This document shows positions 58,286 through 64,000 of a DNA stretch of 64,000 nucleotides, in pieces; within the stretch, counting starts at the first letter, position 1; every line of letters begins with the position of its first letter. The translations under genes and the position numbers were made by a program. The notes below the pieces were generated by a model, which saw only the letters and a list, made by a program, of their open reading frames with translations, searched no databases and was not told the origin of the DNA. This DNA is from Miltoncostaea sp963703045 (GTDB lineage Bacteria; Actinomycetota; Thermoleophilia; Miltoncostaeales; Miltoncostaeaceae). The stretch lies in the NCBI GenBank assembly GCA_963703045.1, contig OY969782.1, positions 2,046,001 through 2,110,000 of the forward strand, written 5' to 3'.

Positions 58286-60199
58286 CTACTTCTGCTTGGA
58301 GGGGTTGACCGCCACGTGGGCGAGCGCGATCTCGGCCCCGAACTGGTCGAAGCCGTACTTGGTCACCGCCGGCCCGAGCAGGTCGATGTTGTTCGAGTCG
58401 ACGAGGGGCACCCAGGGGACGATCTCCTCGGTGATCTTCTTGTCGAGCGCGATCCAGCAGTCGGTCCGCTCCTGGCCCGTCAGCGCCGTGCAGGCGTCGA
58501 TGTCCGCATCGACGCTCGGCGGGGCTCCGCTGGCCGGGATGGTCGCCCCGACCTCCTTCGCCTTGGCCGCCGTCAGGCCCACGAGCGCCTGCGCCGTGTT
58601 GCCGTCGGCGATGATGTTGCGTCCGTCCCACAGCACCGCGAAGGTGGAGGGGTCGGCGTAGTCCTTGCCCCATCCGGTGCCCGACGACGTCGGCACCGCG
58701 CGGGCGGGCCGCCCGGTCGCCGCCTGCGCCGCCGAGCGCGACGCCTCGCGGGTGTCGAGCTGCACGCCGATCTTGGCCGCCGACTGGGTCACGATCGCCG
58801 AGTGGGACGACCAGGGGGCGAAGTTGCGGTTGATGTGCAGCACGTTCGCGCACGCCGGGGCGTCGCAGAGGCCGTCCTTGTCGGTGTCGTAGGCCGACAG
58901 CTTCATCTCGGCCTTGGCGGCCTCGACGTCGCCGGCGTACGGAGCCTTCTGGAACGGCTCGTAGTCGCCCAGGTCGAGCATCGACTGCGGCAGCGAGTGG
59001 GTCGGGATGCTGCCCTGCACCGGGCCGCCCCAGGCGCGCTGGATGCCCTCGAGGTCCATCACCAGGTTCATCGCCCGGCGCACGTGCACGTCGTCGAAGG
59101 GCGGGGTGGTGAGGTTCATGTACATGTACCAGATGCGGTCGCCGCCGTTGATGCGCAGCTTGTCCCGCGAGTCCGGGTCCTCCAGGTACCGCCGCAGGAT
59201 CGCGCCCGGCGGCGACTCGTACGACGCCTCGAGCTCACCGCGCTCGATCTTGTCGAAGATGTTGTCGACGTTGGTGTTGACGCCGATCTCGAACCGGTCG
59301 GGGAAGGCCTCACGGACGGTGGGGTCGTCGGTCGCCGGGTCGTAGTTCGGGTTGCGCACCAGCGTGATGCCGGAGTTGGGGTTGAAGCCCGAGATCGGCT
59401 TCTGGGCGTTGCAGCTCGAGATGTCGAGCTTGTCGGCGCCCTCGATCATGTACGGACCGGTGCTGATGACGTAGCGCCCGTACTCGCCCGCCTTCGTGTG
59501 GCACTTGGCCACCTCCTCGGGGATCGGCGCGGTCGCCGGCATCGCGAGGCGGTAGAGGAAGTCGCCCGTGGGCTTGCTGAGCGTGAAGACGATCGTCTTG
59601 TCGTCCGGCGTCGTGATGCCCGAGACGCTGTCGGCGGTCCCCGCCTGGAACTCGGGGAAGCCCTTGATCGTCGTGTAGTAGTTCGCGTACAGGCCGAGGC
59701 CCTTCCTGCCGATGCGCTCGACCGCGTACTTGACGTCCTGCGAGGTCACGGCGCGGTTCACGGGCGGCCCGAACTCCACGCCGTCCTTCAGCGTGAAGGT
59801 GTACGTCAGGCCGTCCTCGCTGGGCTCGGGGACCTCGGTCGCCAGGTCCGGCACCAGGTCGTTGCCGCCCTCGGCGGTGCTGTTGTGGTTGTAGCCCATC
59901 AGCGGGCGGATCATCAGGTTGGTCTGGAGCATCCACTGGTTGCCGAAGTACTCGCCCGTCGGATCGAACCCGTCGATCAGCGAGAAGTCGGTGTTCTCCA
60001 TGCGGAACGTGCCGCCCGCGGCGGGTTCGCCGAGAGTGGCCGCGCCGCCGAGCTGCTCGATGACGGCGGCGACATCATCCGAGGCTCCTGCGGGGGAGGT
60101 GCCCGTGGAGCTTTCGTCGTCGCCGCACGCGGCGAGCCCGAGGGCGCCGGCGAGCGCGAGGGTCAGGAGAGCCGGCCGTACGAGCCAGCGTCGTTTCAT
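58286..60199 (-). CDS. Oligopeptide ABC transporter substrate-binding lipoprotein
   Basis: A 637-residue family 5 extracellular solute-binding protein. The lipobox is LAACGDDE with lipidation at Cys25. The SBP_bac_5 body shows YTFTLKDGVEFGPPVNRAVT, YMIEGADKLD and MNLTTPPFDDVHVRRAMNLVM. It is longer than typical DppA, partly through inserted loops with cysteine pairs. The ligand is probably a peptide, but other small molecules are possible for this family. Confidence 0.92.
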   Translation of the reverse strand: MKRRWLVRPALLTLALAGALGLAACGDDESSTGTSPAGASDDVAAVIEQLGGAATLGEPAAGGTFRMENTDFSLIDGFDPTGEYFGNQWMLQTNLMIRPLMGYNHNSTAEGGNDLVPDLATEVPEPSEDGLTYTFTLKDGVEFGPPVNRAVTSQDVKYAVERIGRKGLGLYANYYTTIKGFPEFQAGTADSVSGITTPDDKTIVFTLSKPTGDFLYRLAMPATAPIPEEVAKCHTKAGEYGRYVISTGPYMIEGADKLDISSCNAQKPISGFNPNSGITLVRNPNYDPATDDPTVREAFPDRFEIGVNTNVDNIFDKIERGELEASYESPPGAILRRYLEDPDSRDKLRINGGDRIWYMYMNLTTPPFDDVHVRRAMNLVMDLEGIQRAWGGPVQGSIPTHSLPQSMLDLGDYEPFQKAPYAGDVEAAKAEMKLSAYDTDKDGLCDAPACANVLHINRNFAPWSSHSAIVTQSAAKIGVQLDTREASRSAAQAATGRPARAVPTSSGTGWGKDYADPSTFAVLWDGRNIIADGNTAQALVGLTAAKAKEVGATIPASGAPPSVDADIDACTALTGQERTDCWIALDKKITEEIVPWVPLVDSNNIDLLGPAVTKYGFDQFGAEIALAHVAVNPSKQK

Positions 60200-60236
60200 G
60201 TCGAATCTCCCTGTCTGGGGTTCGGTCGGGGCGCCC

Positions 60237-61217
60237 TCACCGGTCGGCCCGGGGGTCGAGCGCGTCGCGCAGGCCGTCGCCGAGGAGGTTGAAGGCCAGC
60301 ACCGTGATGAGCAGGAACAGACCCGGGAACAGCCACAGCCACCAGACCGTGTCGAAGTTCGACAGCGAGTCGCTGATGAGGCTGCCCCAGGACGGTTGGT
60401 CGTCGGGGACGCCGAGCCCGAGGAACGAGAGGTATGCCTCGAAGAGGATGTTGCTCGGGATCAGCAGGGACGCGTAGACGACGATGGGCGAGACGAGATT
60501 GGGCAGGATCTCGCGGAACATGATCCGCAGGTCACCCGCGCCCAGCGACCTGCTCGCCTCCACGAACTCGCGCTCGCGCAGCGACAGGGTGGCGCCGCGC
60601 ACGAGGCGGGCGACGTAGGGCCAGGTGAAGAGCGAGATGATCACGATCACGAGCGACATCCCCGGCTTGAGGGTGCCGTTCAGGCACCCCTCGGCCGAGG
60701 TGCTGCACGCGGCGACGATGCCGATCGCGAACAGCAGCAGCGGCACCGAGAGGATGATGTCGGTGACCCGCGAGACGACGGTGTCGATCCAGCCGCCGAA
60801 GTAGCCGGCGGTCACCCCCAGCACGATCCCGGCCAGCACCGCGATGCCGGTCGCGATGACGCCCACCAGCAGCGAGACGCGCGTGCCGTAGATGGTGCGC
60901 ACGAAGACGTCGCGGCCGCTGTTGTCGGCCCCGAACCAGAAGCTCGAGGTCGGGCCCTCGGGGATGCCGAAGATGTCCGTCGTCTCACGCTGGTAGAGCT
61001 CGTTCGGTCCGTGTCCGACCAGGCTCGCGAAGAGCGGTGCGAACACGGCCAGCAGCACGAGCGCGATCACGACCGCGAGCCCTGCGAGGGCGAAGCGGTC
61101 CCTACGGAACCGCAGCCAGAAGAGCTGCCACGGTGAGCGACCGACGATGCGGGGCTCGTCCGCGGGCGGGGGCGACGACTCGGGGACGCCGGAGACGTCG
61201 GCGGCGCTCGTGCTCAC
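60237..61217 (-). CDS. Oligopeptide ABC transporter permease (OppC/DppC type)
   Basis: A permease with an N-terminal cytoplasmic segment, WQLFWLRFRRDRFALAGLAV as the OppC-N domain, and six helices. The coupling loop is FVEASRSLGAGDLRIMFREIL. GTG 61217 (326 residues) is chosen because a TATGGT -10 box lies at 61264-61269, just upstream. Earlier in-frame starts, out to GTG 61274, would lie in or before this box. It is the first gene of the importer operon. Confidence 0.9.
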   Translation of the reverse strand: MSTSAADVSGVPESSPPPADEPRIVGRSPWQLFWLRFRRDRFALAGLAVVIALVLLAVFAPLFASLVGHGPNELYQRETTDIFGIPEGPTSSFWFGADNSGRDVFVRTIYGTRVSLLVGVIATGIAVLAGIVLGVTAGYFGGWIDTVVSRVTDIILSVPLLLFAIGIVAACSTSAEGCLNGTLKPGMSLVIVIISLFTWPYVARLVRGATLSLREREFVEASRSLGAGDLRIMFREILPNLVSPIVVYASLLIPSNILFEAYLSFLGLGVPDDQPSWGSLISDSLSNFDTVWWLWLFPGLFLLITVLAFNLLGDGLRDALDPRADR

Positions 61218-61263
61218 GGACTGCCCGTGCGATGTGCGGGTCGGAGGCTCATGAGAAGGCGGC

Positions 61264-61269
61264 ACCATA
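61264..61269 (-). promoter_or_regulatory. -10 box (TATGGT) for the peptide importer operon
   Basis: TATGGT on the minus strand lies about 46 bases before GTG 61217. No clear -35 box. Confidence 0.4.
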
Positions 61270-61358
61270 CCCACTCGTGAGGAACATCACAGGCTCCGCC
61301 GGGAGATTCCGAACCGCACAAAGCCCCTGCTTTTCAGGTGTTTATGACCGTGATCGGC

Positions 61359-61601
61359 TCAGCGGCGGGATCGTCGCTGCCGGGTGACAACATAGATCGT
61401 GACGATCAGCACGATCAACCCCAGGGCGGTTCCCCATCGCACCGCGCCCGGTCGTTCGTCGCTCAGGAGGGTGATCAGCGCGGCGGCGACGAGCAGGGCG
61501 GCGGTCGCGAGCTGGATCCGGCGAAGGGGGCCGGGATCGGGGAGGCCGGGCCGGTCCCCGTCCCCCGGCGGGCGATCTCGCCCGCCGTCGGCGCCGGTCA
61601 C
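61359..61601 (-). CDS. Small two-helix membrane protein
   Basis: An 80-residue protein with a Gly/Pro/Asp-rich first 25 residues, two helices (IQLATAALLVAAALITLL and WGTALGLIVLIVTIYVV) and a basic tail. No family recognised. GTG 61601 overlaps the upstream small gene by GTGA, so the two are coupled. Confidence 0.65.
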   Translation of the reverse strand: MTGADGGRDRPPGDGDRPGLPDPGPLRRIQLATAALLVAAALITLLSDERPGAVRWGTALGLIVLIVTIYVVTRQRRSRR

Positions 61602-61813
61602 TCCTCGTCGTCCGGAAAGGCCTCGCGCATGCGCCGCTCGCGCCGCCGGGCGCCGCCCACCAGCGCCGCCAGGATCACCCCGAGGCCGATGATCGCCCCC
61701 CAGGGCAGGTCGTCGGCGGTGCCGGTGACGAAGGCGACGGCGATCACGACGGCGGCGGCGACGGCGCCGATGGCGCCGACGACGATGGCCGTGGGGCGGC
61801 GGTGCGTCTCCAT
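61598..61813 (-). CDS. Small two-helix membrane protein
   Basis: A 71-residue protein with two helices (AIVVGAIGAVAAAVVIAVAF and WGAIIGLGVILAALVGG) and a charged C-terminus. It resembles the next gene in size and layout, so the pair may come from duplication or form a heteromer; that is inference. ATG 61813 lies 7 bases after a TAGCCT box. Confidence 0.65.
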   Translation of the reverse strand: METHRRPTAIVVGAIGAVAAAVVIAVAFVTGTADDLPWGAIIGLGVILAALVGGARRRERRMREAFPDDEE

Positions 61814-61820
61814 GCGGGGC

Positions 61821-61826
61821 AGGCTA
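61821..61826 (-). promoter_or_regulatory. -10 box (TAGCCT) for the small membrane protein pair
   Basis: TAGCCT on the minus strand ends 7 bases before ATG 61813. Confidence 0.45.
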
Positions 61827-61909
61827 GCGCCGCCCCGCGCCACGTGGCCGCCCCCGGCGCCCCGCCGGCGACCCGCCGCGTCGCGACGCGGTCCCGGCAC
61901 CCGGGGGGT

Positions 61910-61915
61910 TAGCAT
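61910..61915 (+). promoter_or_regulatory. Possible -10 box (TAGCAT) before the esterase gene
   Basis: TAGCAT lies 11 bases before an ATG at 61927 that opens a 26-codon frame and about 90 bases before the conserved part of the esterase. Confidence 0.35.
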
Positions 61916-62003
61916 CGGGCCCGCCGATGCCCGACCTCCCCGGCGCCCACGCGCCCGGCGCCCGCCCGGCGCGCCTGCCGACGATCCCCGCCGGCGGCGT
62001 GTC

Positions 62004-62663
62004 CTGACCGGGTTCGCCGAGTCCCGCATCGATCCGGGCCTCCCCTGCCTGGTGTTCGCGCCGCGGGCGCCGGCGCCGGGGCCCCGGCCTCTGCTGGTCT
62101 TCCTCCACGGCGTGGGAGAGCGCGGCGACTCGCTCGACACGCTCGACCGGCTGCGCGTCCACTCCCTGCCCGCGCTCGCCGGGGCCGATGCCCTGCCGGC
62201 GGTCTCGGGAGGGCCGTTCCCGTTCCTGATCGCGTGCCCGCAGATCGCCGGTCGCTGGGAGGAGGCGGTGGACGCCGTCGCCACGGTGATCGACGTCGTC
62301 GTCGGCGAGCACGGCGGCGACCCGCGCCGGGTCTACGTGACCGGCATCAGCCTCGGCGCGGTCGGCTGCTGGGAGATCGCCGCGCGCGTGCCCGGCGTCG
62401 CGGCGATCGCCCCCCTCTCCGGCGCGGTCCCCGGCACCGCCGCCTCGGTGTCCGTGCCGGCCTGGATCGAGGTGGGCGAGCGCGACCCGTTCGTCAACGC
62501 CGACGGGGTCCGGCGGGCGGTCGCGGGGCGGGCGGGGGACCGGACCGTGCTCAGGGTCGACCCGCACGGCGGCCACGACGGCGGGTACTGGGACCACGTC
62601 TACGGCCGCGCCGAGCCGTACCGTTGGCTTCTCGGGTGGTCGAGCGTCACCTCCGGCGCCTGA
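62004..62663 (+). CDS. Alpha/beta hydrolase, esterase (PHB depolymerase-like), start uncertain
   Basis: About 219 residues. The oxyanion segment is LLVFLHGVGERGDS. The nucleophile Ser is in VTGISLGAVG (GxSxG), the acid Asp is in EVGERDPFVN and the His is in HGGHDGGYWDHVY. It lacks a signal peptide as read. The conserved part starts at TGFAESRIDPGLP with no ATG, GTG or TTG before it in frame. CTG 62004 is placed here by default. The 26-codon frame from ATG 61927 ends with GTGTCCTGA in this area, so a frameshift joining the two is possible. Confidence 0.75.
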   Translation: MTGFAESRIDPGLPCLVFAPRAPAPGPRPLLVFLHGVGERGDSLDTLDRLRVHSLPALAGADALPAVSGGPFPFLIACPQIAGRWEEAVDAVATVIDVVVGEHGGDPRRVYVTGISLGAVGCWEIAARVPGVAAIAPLSGAVPGTAASVSVPAWIEVGERDPFVNADGVRRAVAGRAGDRTVLRVDPHGGHDGGYWDHVYGRAEPYRWLLGWSSVTSGA

Positions 62664-62694
62664 GGTACCCGGGTGCGGCACGCGCCCGTCGGAG

Positions 62695-62700
62695 TAGCCT
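62695..62700 (+). promoter_or_regulatory. -10 box (TAGCCT) for the thioesterase gene
   Basis: TAGCCT ends 6 bases before ATG 62707. Confidence 0.5.
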
Positions 62701-62706
62701 GGCGCG

Positions 62707-63084
62707 ATGCCCGACGAGACCGGACTCAACGCGCTGCTGGCCATCTCCGATCGCACGGTCTCCGAAGACCGGGCGGAGGTCGTGATGGAGGCCGGCGACG
62801 GCCACCTCAACCCCGGCGGCGTCGTGCACGGCGGCGCGATCGCGACGCTCATCGACGTGGCCATGGGGCGGGCCTTCGCGTCGGTGATCGACGACGACGA
62901 GCGCCCGGTGACGATCGAGATGAAGGTCAACTACCTGGAGCCGGGTCACCCGGGGCAGCTCGTCGCGACGGCCGAGGTGCTGCGCCGGGGCCGCCTCTTC
63001 ACGGTCGTCCAGGCCGAGGTCGTCCACGCCGACGACGGCGAGACCGTGGCCACCGCGATCGGCACCTTCACCAGCACGGGGTGA
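62707..63084 (+). CDS. Hotdog-fold acyl-CoA thioesterase (PaaI/YdiI type)
   Basis: A 125-residue hotdog protein. HLNPGGVVHGGAIATLIDVAMG is the active-site helix region, with Asn/Gly and the Asp of TLIDVAMG. IEMKVNYLEPGHPGQL and GRLFTVVQAEVV are the paired strands. It should cleave acyl-CoA thioesters in the cytoplasm; the chain type is unknown. Confidence 0.9.
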   Translation: MPDETGLNALLAISDRTVSEDRAEVVMEAGDGHLNPGGVVHGGAIATLIDVAMGRAFASVIDDDERPVTIEMKVNYLEPGHPGQLVATAEVLRRGRLFTVVQAEVVHADDGETVATAIGTFTSTG

Positions 63085-63109
63085 GCGCCCCCTGGGGGGC
63101 ACGCGAGTG

Positions 63110-63404
63110 CGAGGAGCTCCGGGATGAGCTCACGCGACGGCCGACGTCGAGGGGATGCAGAGCTCGATCGAGGACGACAACCGGATGCGCGGCGAGCCCG
63201 GCACCGTCATCGACGAGATCCGCGGGTATGGCGGGCCGCCCGGCCTCCGCCGTCACGCGTGAGACTCGGGCCACCGCCGAGCAGGTCTCCACGGCGACCT
63301 GCCAGACGAGCGCGGCCAGCCGGTACGTCGCGGCCCCGAGCGAGCAGCTCGCCCGCACCGTCGAGCGGCTCGCCGAGTCGGTCGGGCGCTTCCCGGTCGG
63401 CTGA
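63110..63404 (+). pseudogene. Decayed 3' end of a methyl-accepting chemotaxis protein gene
   Basis: From 63252 the frame reads TRETRATAEQVSTATCQTSA and ends LARTVERLAESVGRFPVG before TGA at 63402. This is the pattern of the extreme C-terminus of MCP signalling domains (EETSAS.EEVSA..., then ELARTAEELE..V.RFRVG). Just upstream, in another frame, EPGTVIDEIRGYG recalls the GTIDEIAEQTNLL hairpin tip, but the 70 or so residues that should lie between are missing. No start codon fits. It is therefore a remnant with an internal deletion and frame damage. Confidence 0.5.
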
Positions 63405-63418
63405 GCCGCCGCGCCGGG

Positions 63419-63450
63419 CCGGGCCGGCCCGCCCCCCACGGGCGGCCCGG
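63419..63450 (+). terminator. Hairpin after the chemotaxis remnant
   Basis: An 11-bp stem with one bulged G (CCGGGCC-g-GCCC with GGGCGGCCCGG) and a 9-base loop. It could end the thioesterase transcript. Confidence 0.4.
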
Positions 63451-63516
63451 CGGTGTGCCGGCCCGGATGCCCGATGGTCTGCCCGGAAGGGCGTGCTCGG
63501 CGGTCGCGGCCGGGGG

Positions 63517-63522
63517 TACGAT
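63517..63522 (+). promoter_or_regulatory. -10 box (TACGAT) for the gene at the right edge
   Basis: TACGAT ends 10 bases before ATG 63533, with GGGAG directly before the ATG. Confidence 0.45.
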
Positions 63523-63532
63523 CGGCCGGGAG

Positions 63533-64000
63533 ATGACCGTCCCGCCCGCAGGGCGCGCCCGGGCCGGCGCGTGGCCCGGACGCGAGGATCCCGCCGACGC
63601 GCGCGCCGCCCCACCACGGCCCGAACCGTCCGCGACGCACCCCCTCCTCGCCCTGCAGCGGGCGACGGGCAACGCGGCGATCAGCCGCCTGATCGCCGGC
63701 CGCGGCGGCGTGCTCGCCCGCGACCCCGACCCGGACGCCGGCGCCGCTCCGCCCGCCGACCTCGTCGCGTTCATGGGCATGTCCTACGTCTTCAAGGACG
63801 TGAAGCCGACGACCGGAGGCGGGCTCTTCGACCTCGCCTACGAACCGACGACCGGTCAGATGGTGGTCACCGTGAAGATCCACTTCGACTTCCGGGACGG
63901 CAACCTGTTCGACCCGACGTGGCTGACGGCGGTCGGCGGGCTGCCGGGCGTGATCGCCAAGGGGTGGACGGTCGACCAGTTCATCTGGTCGGACGACGAG
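63533..64000 (+). CDS. Protein with eCIS-associated N-terminal motif, cut off by the window
   Basis: 156 residues are visible and the frame is open at base 64000. The N-terminus is Pro/Ala/Arg-rich and disordered. At about 40-54 is LLALQRATGNAAISRLIAG, which fits the LQR..GN.A...L motif common in proteins encoded next to extracellular contractile injection systems in actinobacteria and other phyla. After another linker a folded part begins near 77 (FMGMSYVFKDVKP, MVVTVKIHFDFRDGNLFDPT, GWTVDQFIWSDDE). No signal peptide. A cargo or structural accessory role is possible. The rest of the locus lies outside the window. Confidence 0.65.
   Translation, partial: MTVPPAGRARAGAWPGREDPADARAAPPRPEPSATHPLLALQRATGNAAISRLIAGRGGVLARDPDPDAGAAPPADLVAFMGMSYVFKDVKPTTGGGLFDLAYEPTTGQMVVTVKIHFDFRDGNLFDPTWLTAVGGLPGVIAKGWTVDQFIWSDDE

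Noticed and set aside
61927..62007. The 26-codon frame from ATG 61927 as a leader peptide gene
   Set aside because: Its composition is Pro/Ala-rich and it has no ribosome site. It is mentioned only in connection with the missing esterase start.

Overview
The window is very GC-rich and densely coded, and it reads as a chromosomal segment of an actinobacterium. Actinobacterial hallmarks are the CysO/CysM/Mec cysteine cluster, a long two-lobed ThyX, the alpha-E plus transglutaminase pair, a DUF1385 protein and the GlpABC/GlpK/DhaKLM set. A deep-branching class such as Thermoleophilia would fit, but that placement is inference. Genes are packed: at least 21 neighbouring pairs overlap by exactly four bases (GTGA, ATGA or once ATAG). 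Many transcription starts seem to lie at, or a few bases before, the start codon, judged from TANNNT -10 boxes 6-10 nt upstream of it.

Layout. 1-1.8 kb: end of an alpha-E domain gene and a transglutaminase-like gene. 2.4-4.3 kb (minus): clpP, a SnoaL-like protein, a small membrane protein and a sulfite-oxidase-fold molybdoenzyme. 4.3-7.3 kb: a Kelch lipoprotein facing an inositol-phosphatase-like enzyme and a DUF1015 protein. 7.4-13 kb (plus): a UvrD-type helicase-nuclease, a YhaM-like OB-HD nuclease and a secreted vWA protein. 13-19.4 kb (minus): ychF, methylmalonyl-CoA epimerase, nicotinate phosphoribosyltransferase, a copper-binding YcnI-like protein, DUF1385 and ThyX. 19.5-26.9 kb: a secreted subtilase, then rarA, an Fsr-like MFS transporter and small conserved genes. 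27-30.6 kb (plus): the sulfur-carrier cysteine operon (rhodanese-E1, CysO, CysM, Mec, lipoprotein). 30.6-42.1 kb: a NYN-LOTUS RNA-binding protein with 105-bp repeats, gltA, a MarR regulator, sixA, aceB, a CopC-CopD fusion, fabI and a phosphoesterase. 42.1-53.8 kb (minus): a nine-gene operon that joins aquaglyceroporin, dihydroxyacetone kinase, glycerol kinase, anaerobic glycerol-3-phosphate dehydrogenase (A, B, C) and a complete PTS phosphorelay in one polypeptide. 53.9-55.1 kb: pgsA and plsY, which use glycerol-3-phosphate for phospholipids. 55.2-61.2 kb: a five-gene oligopeptide ABC importer. 61.4-64 kb: small membrane proteins, an esterase, a hotdog thioesterase, the decayed tail of a chemotaxis receptor gene, and at the right edge the start of a gene with the LQR..GN.A motif seen in proteins linked to extracellular contractile injection systems.

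Metabolically the window is coherent. Glycerol enters through GlpF and is phosphorylated by GlpK. GlpABC oxidises glycerol-3-phosphate to dihydroxyacetone phosphate, and free dihydroxyacetone is phosphorylated by DhaKL with phosphate from PEP through DhaM-HPr-EI. Citrate synthase and malate synthase cover entry to the TCA cycle and glyoxylate assimilation. PlsY and PgsA divert glycerol-3-phosphate into lipids.

Caution on quality: five otherwise well-conserved genes carry six frameshifts, and each restores with removal of one base, often in a run of G or C. This suggests residual insertion errors in the assembly rather than decay. Those genes are annotated across the break.
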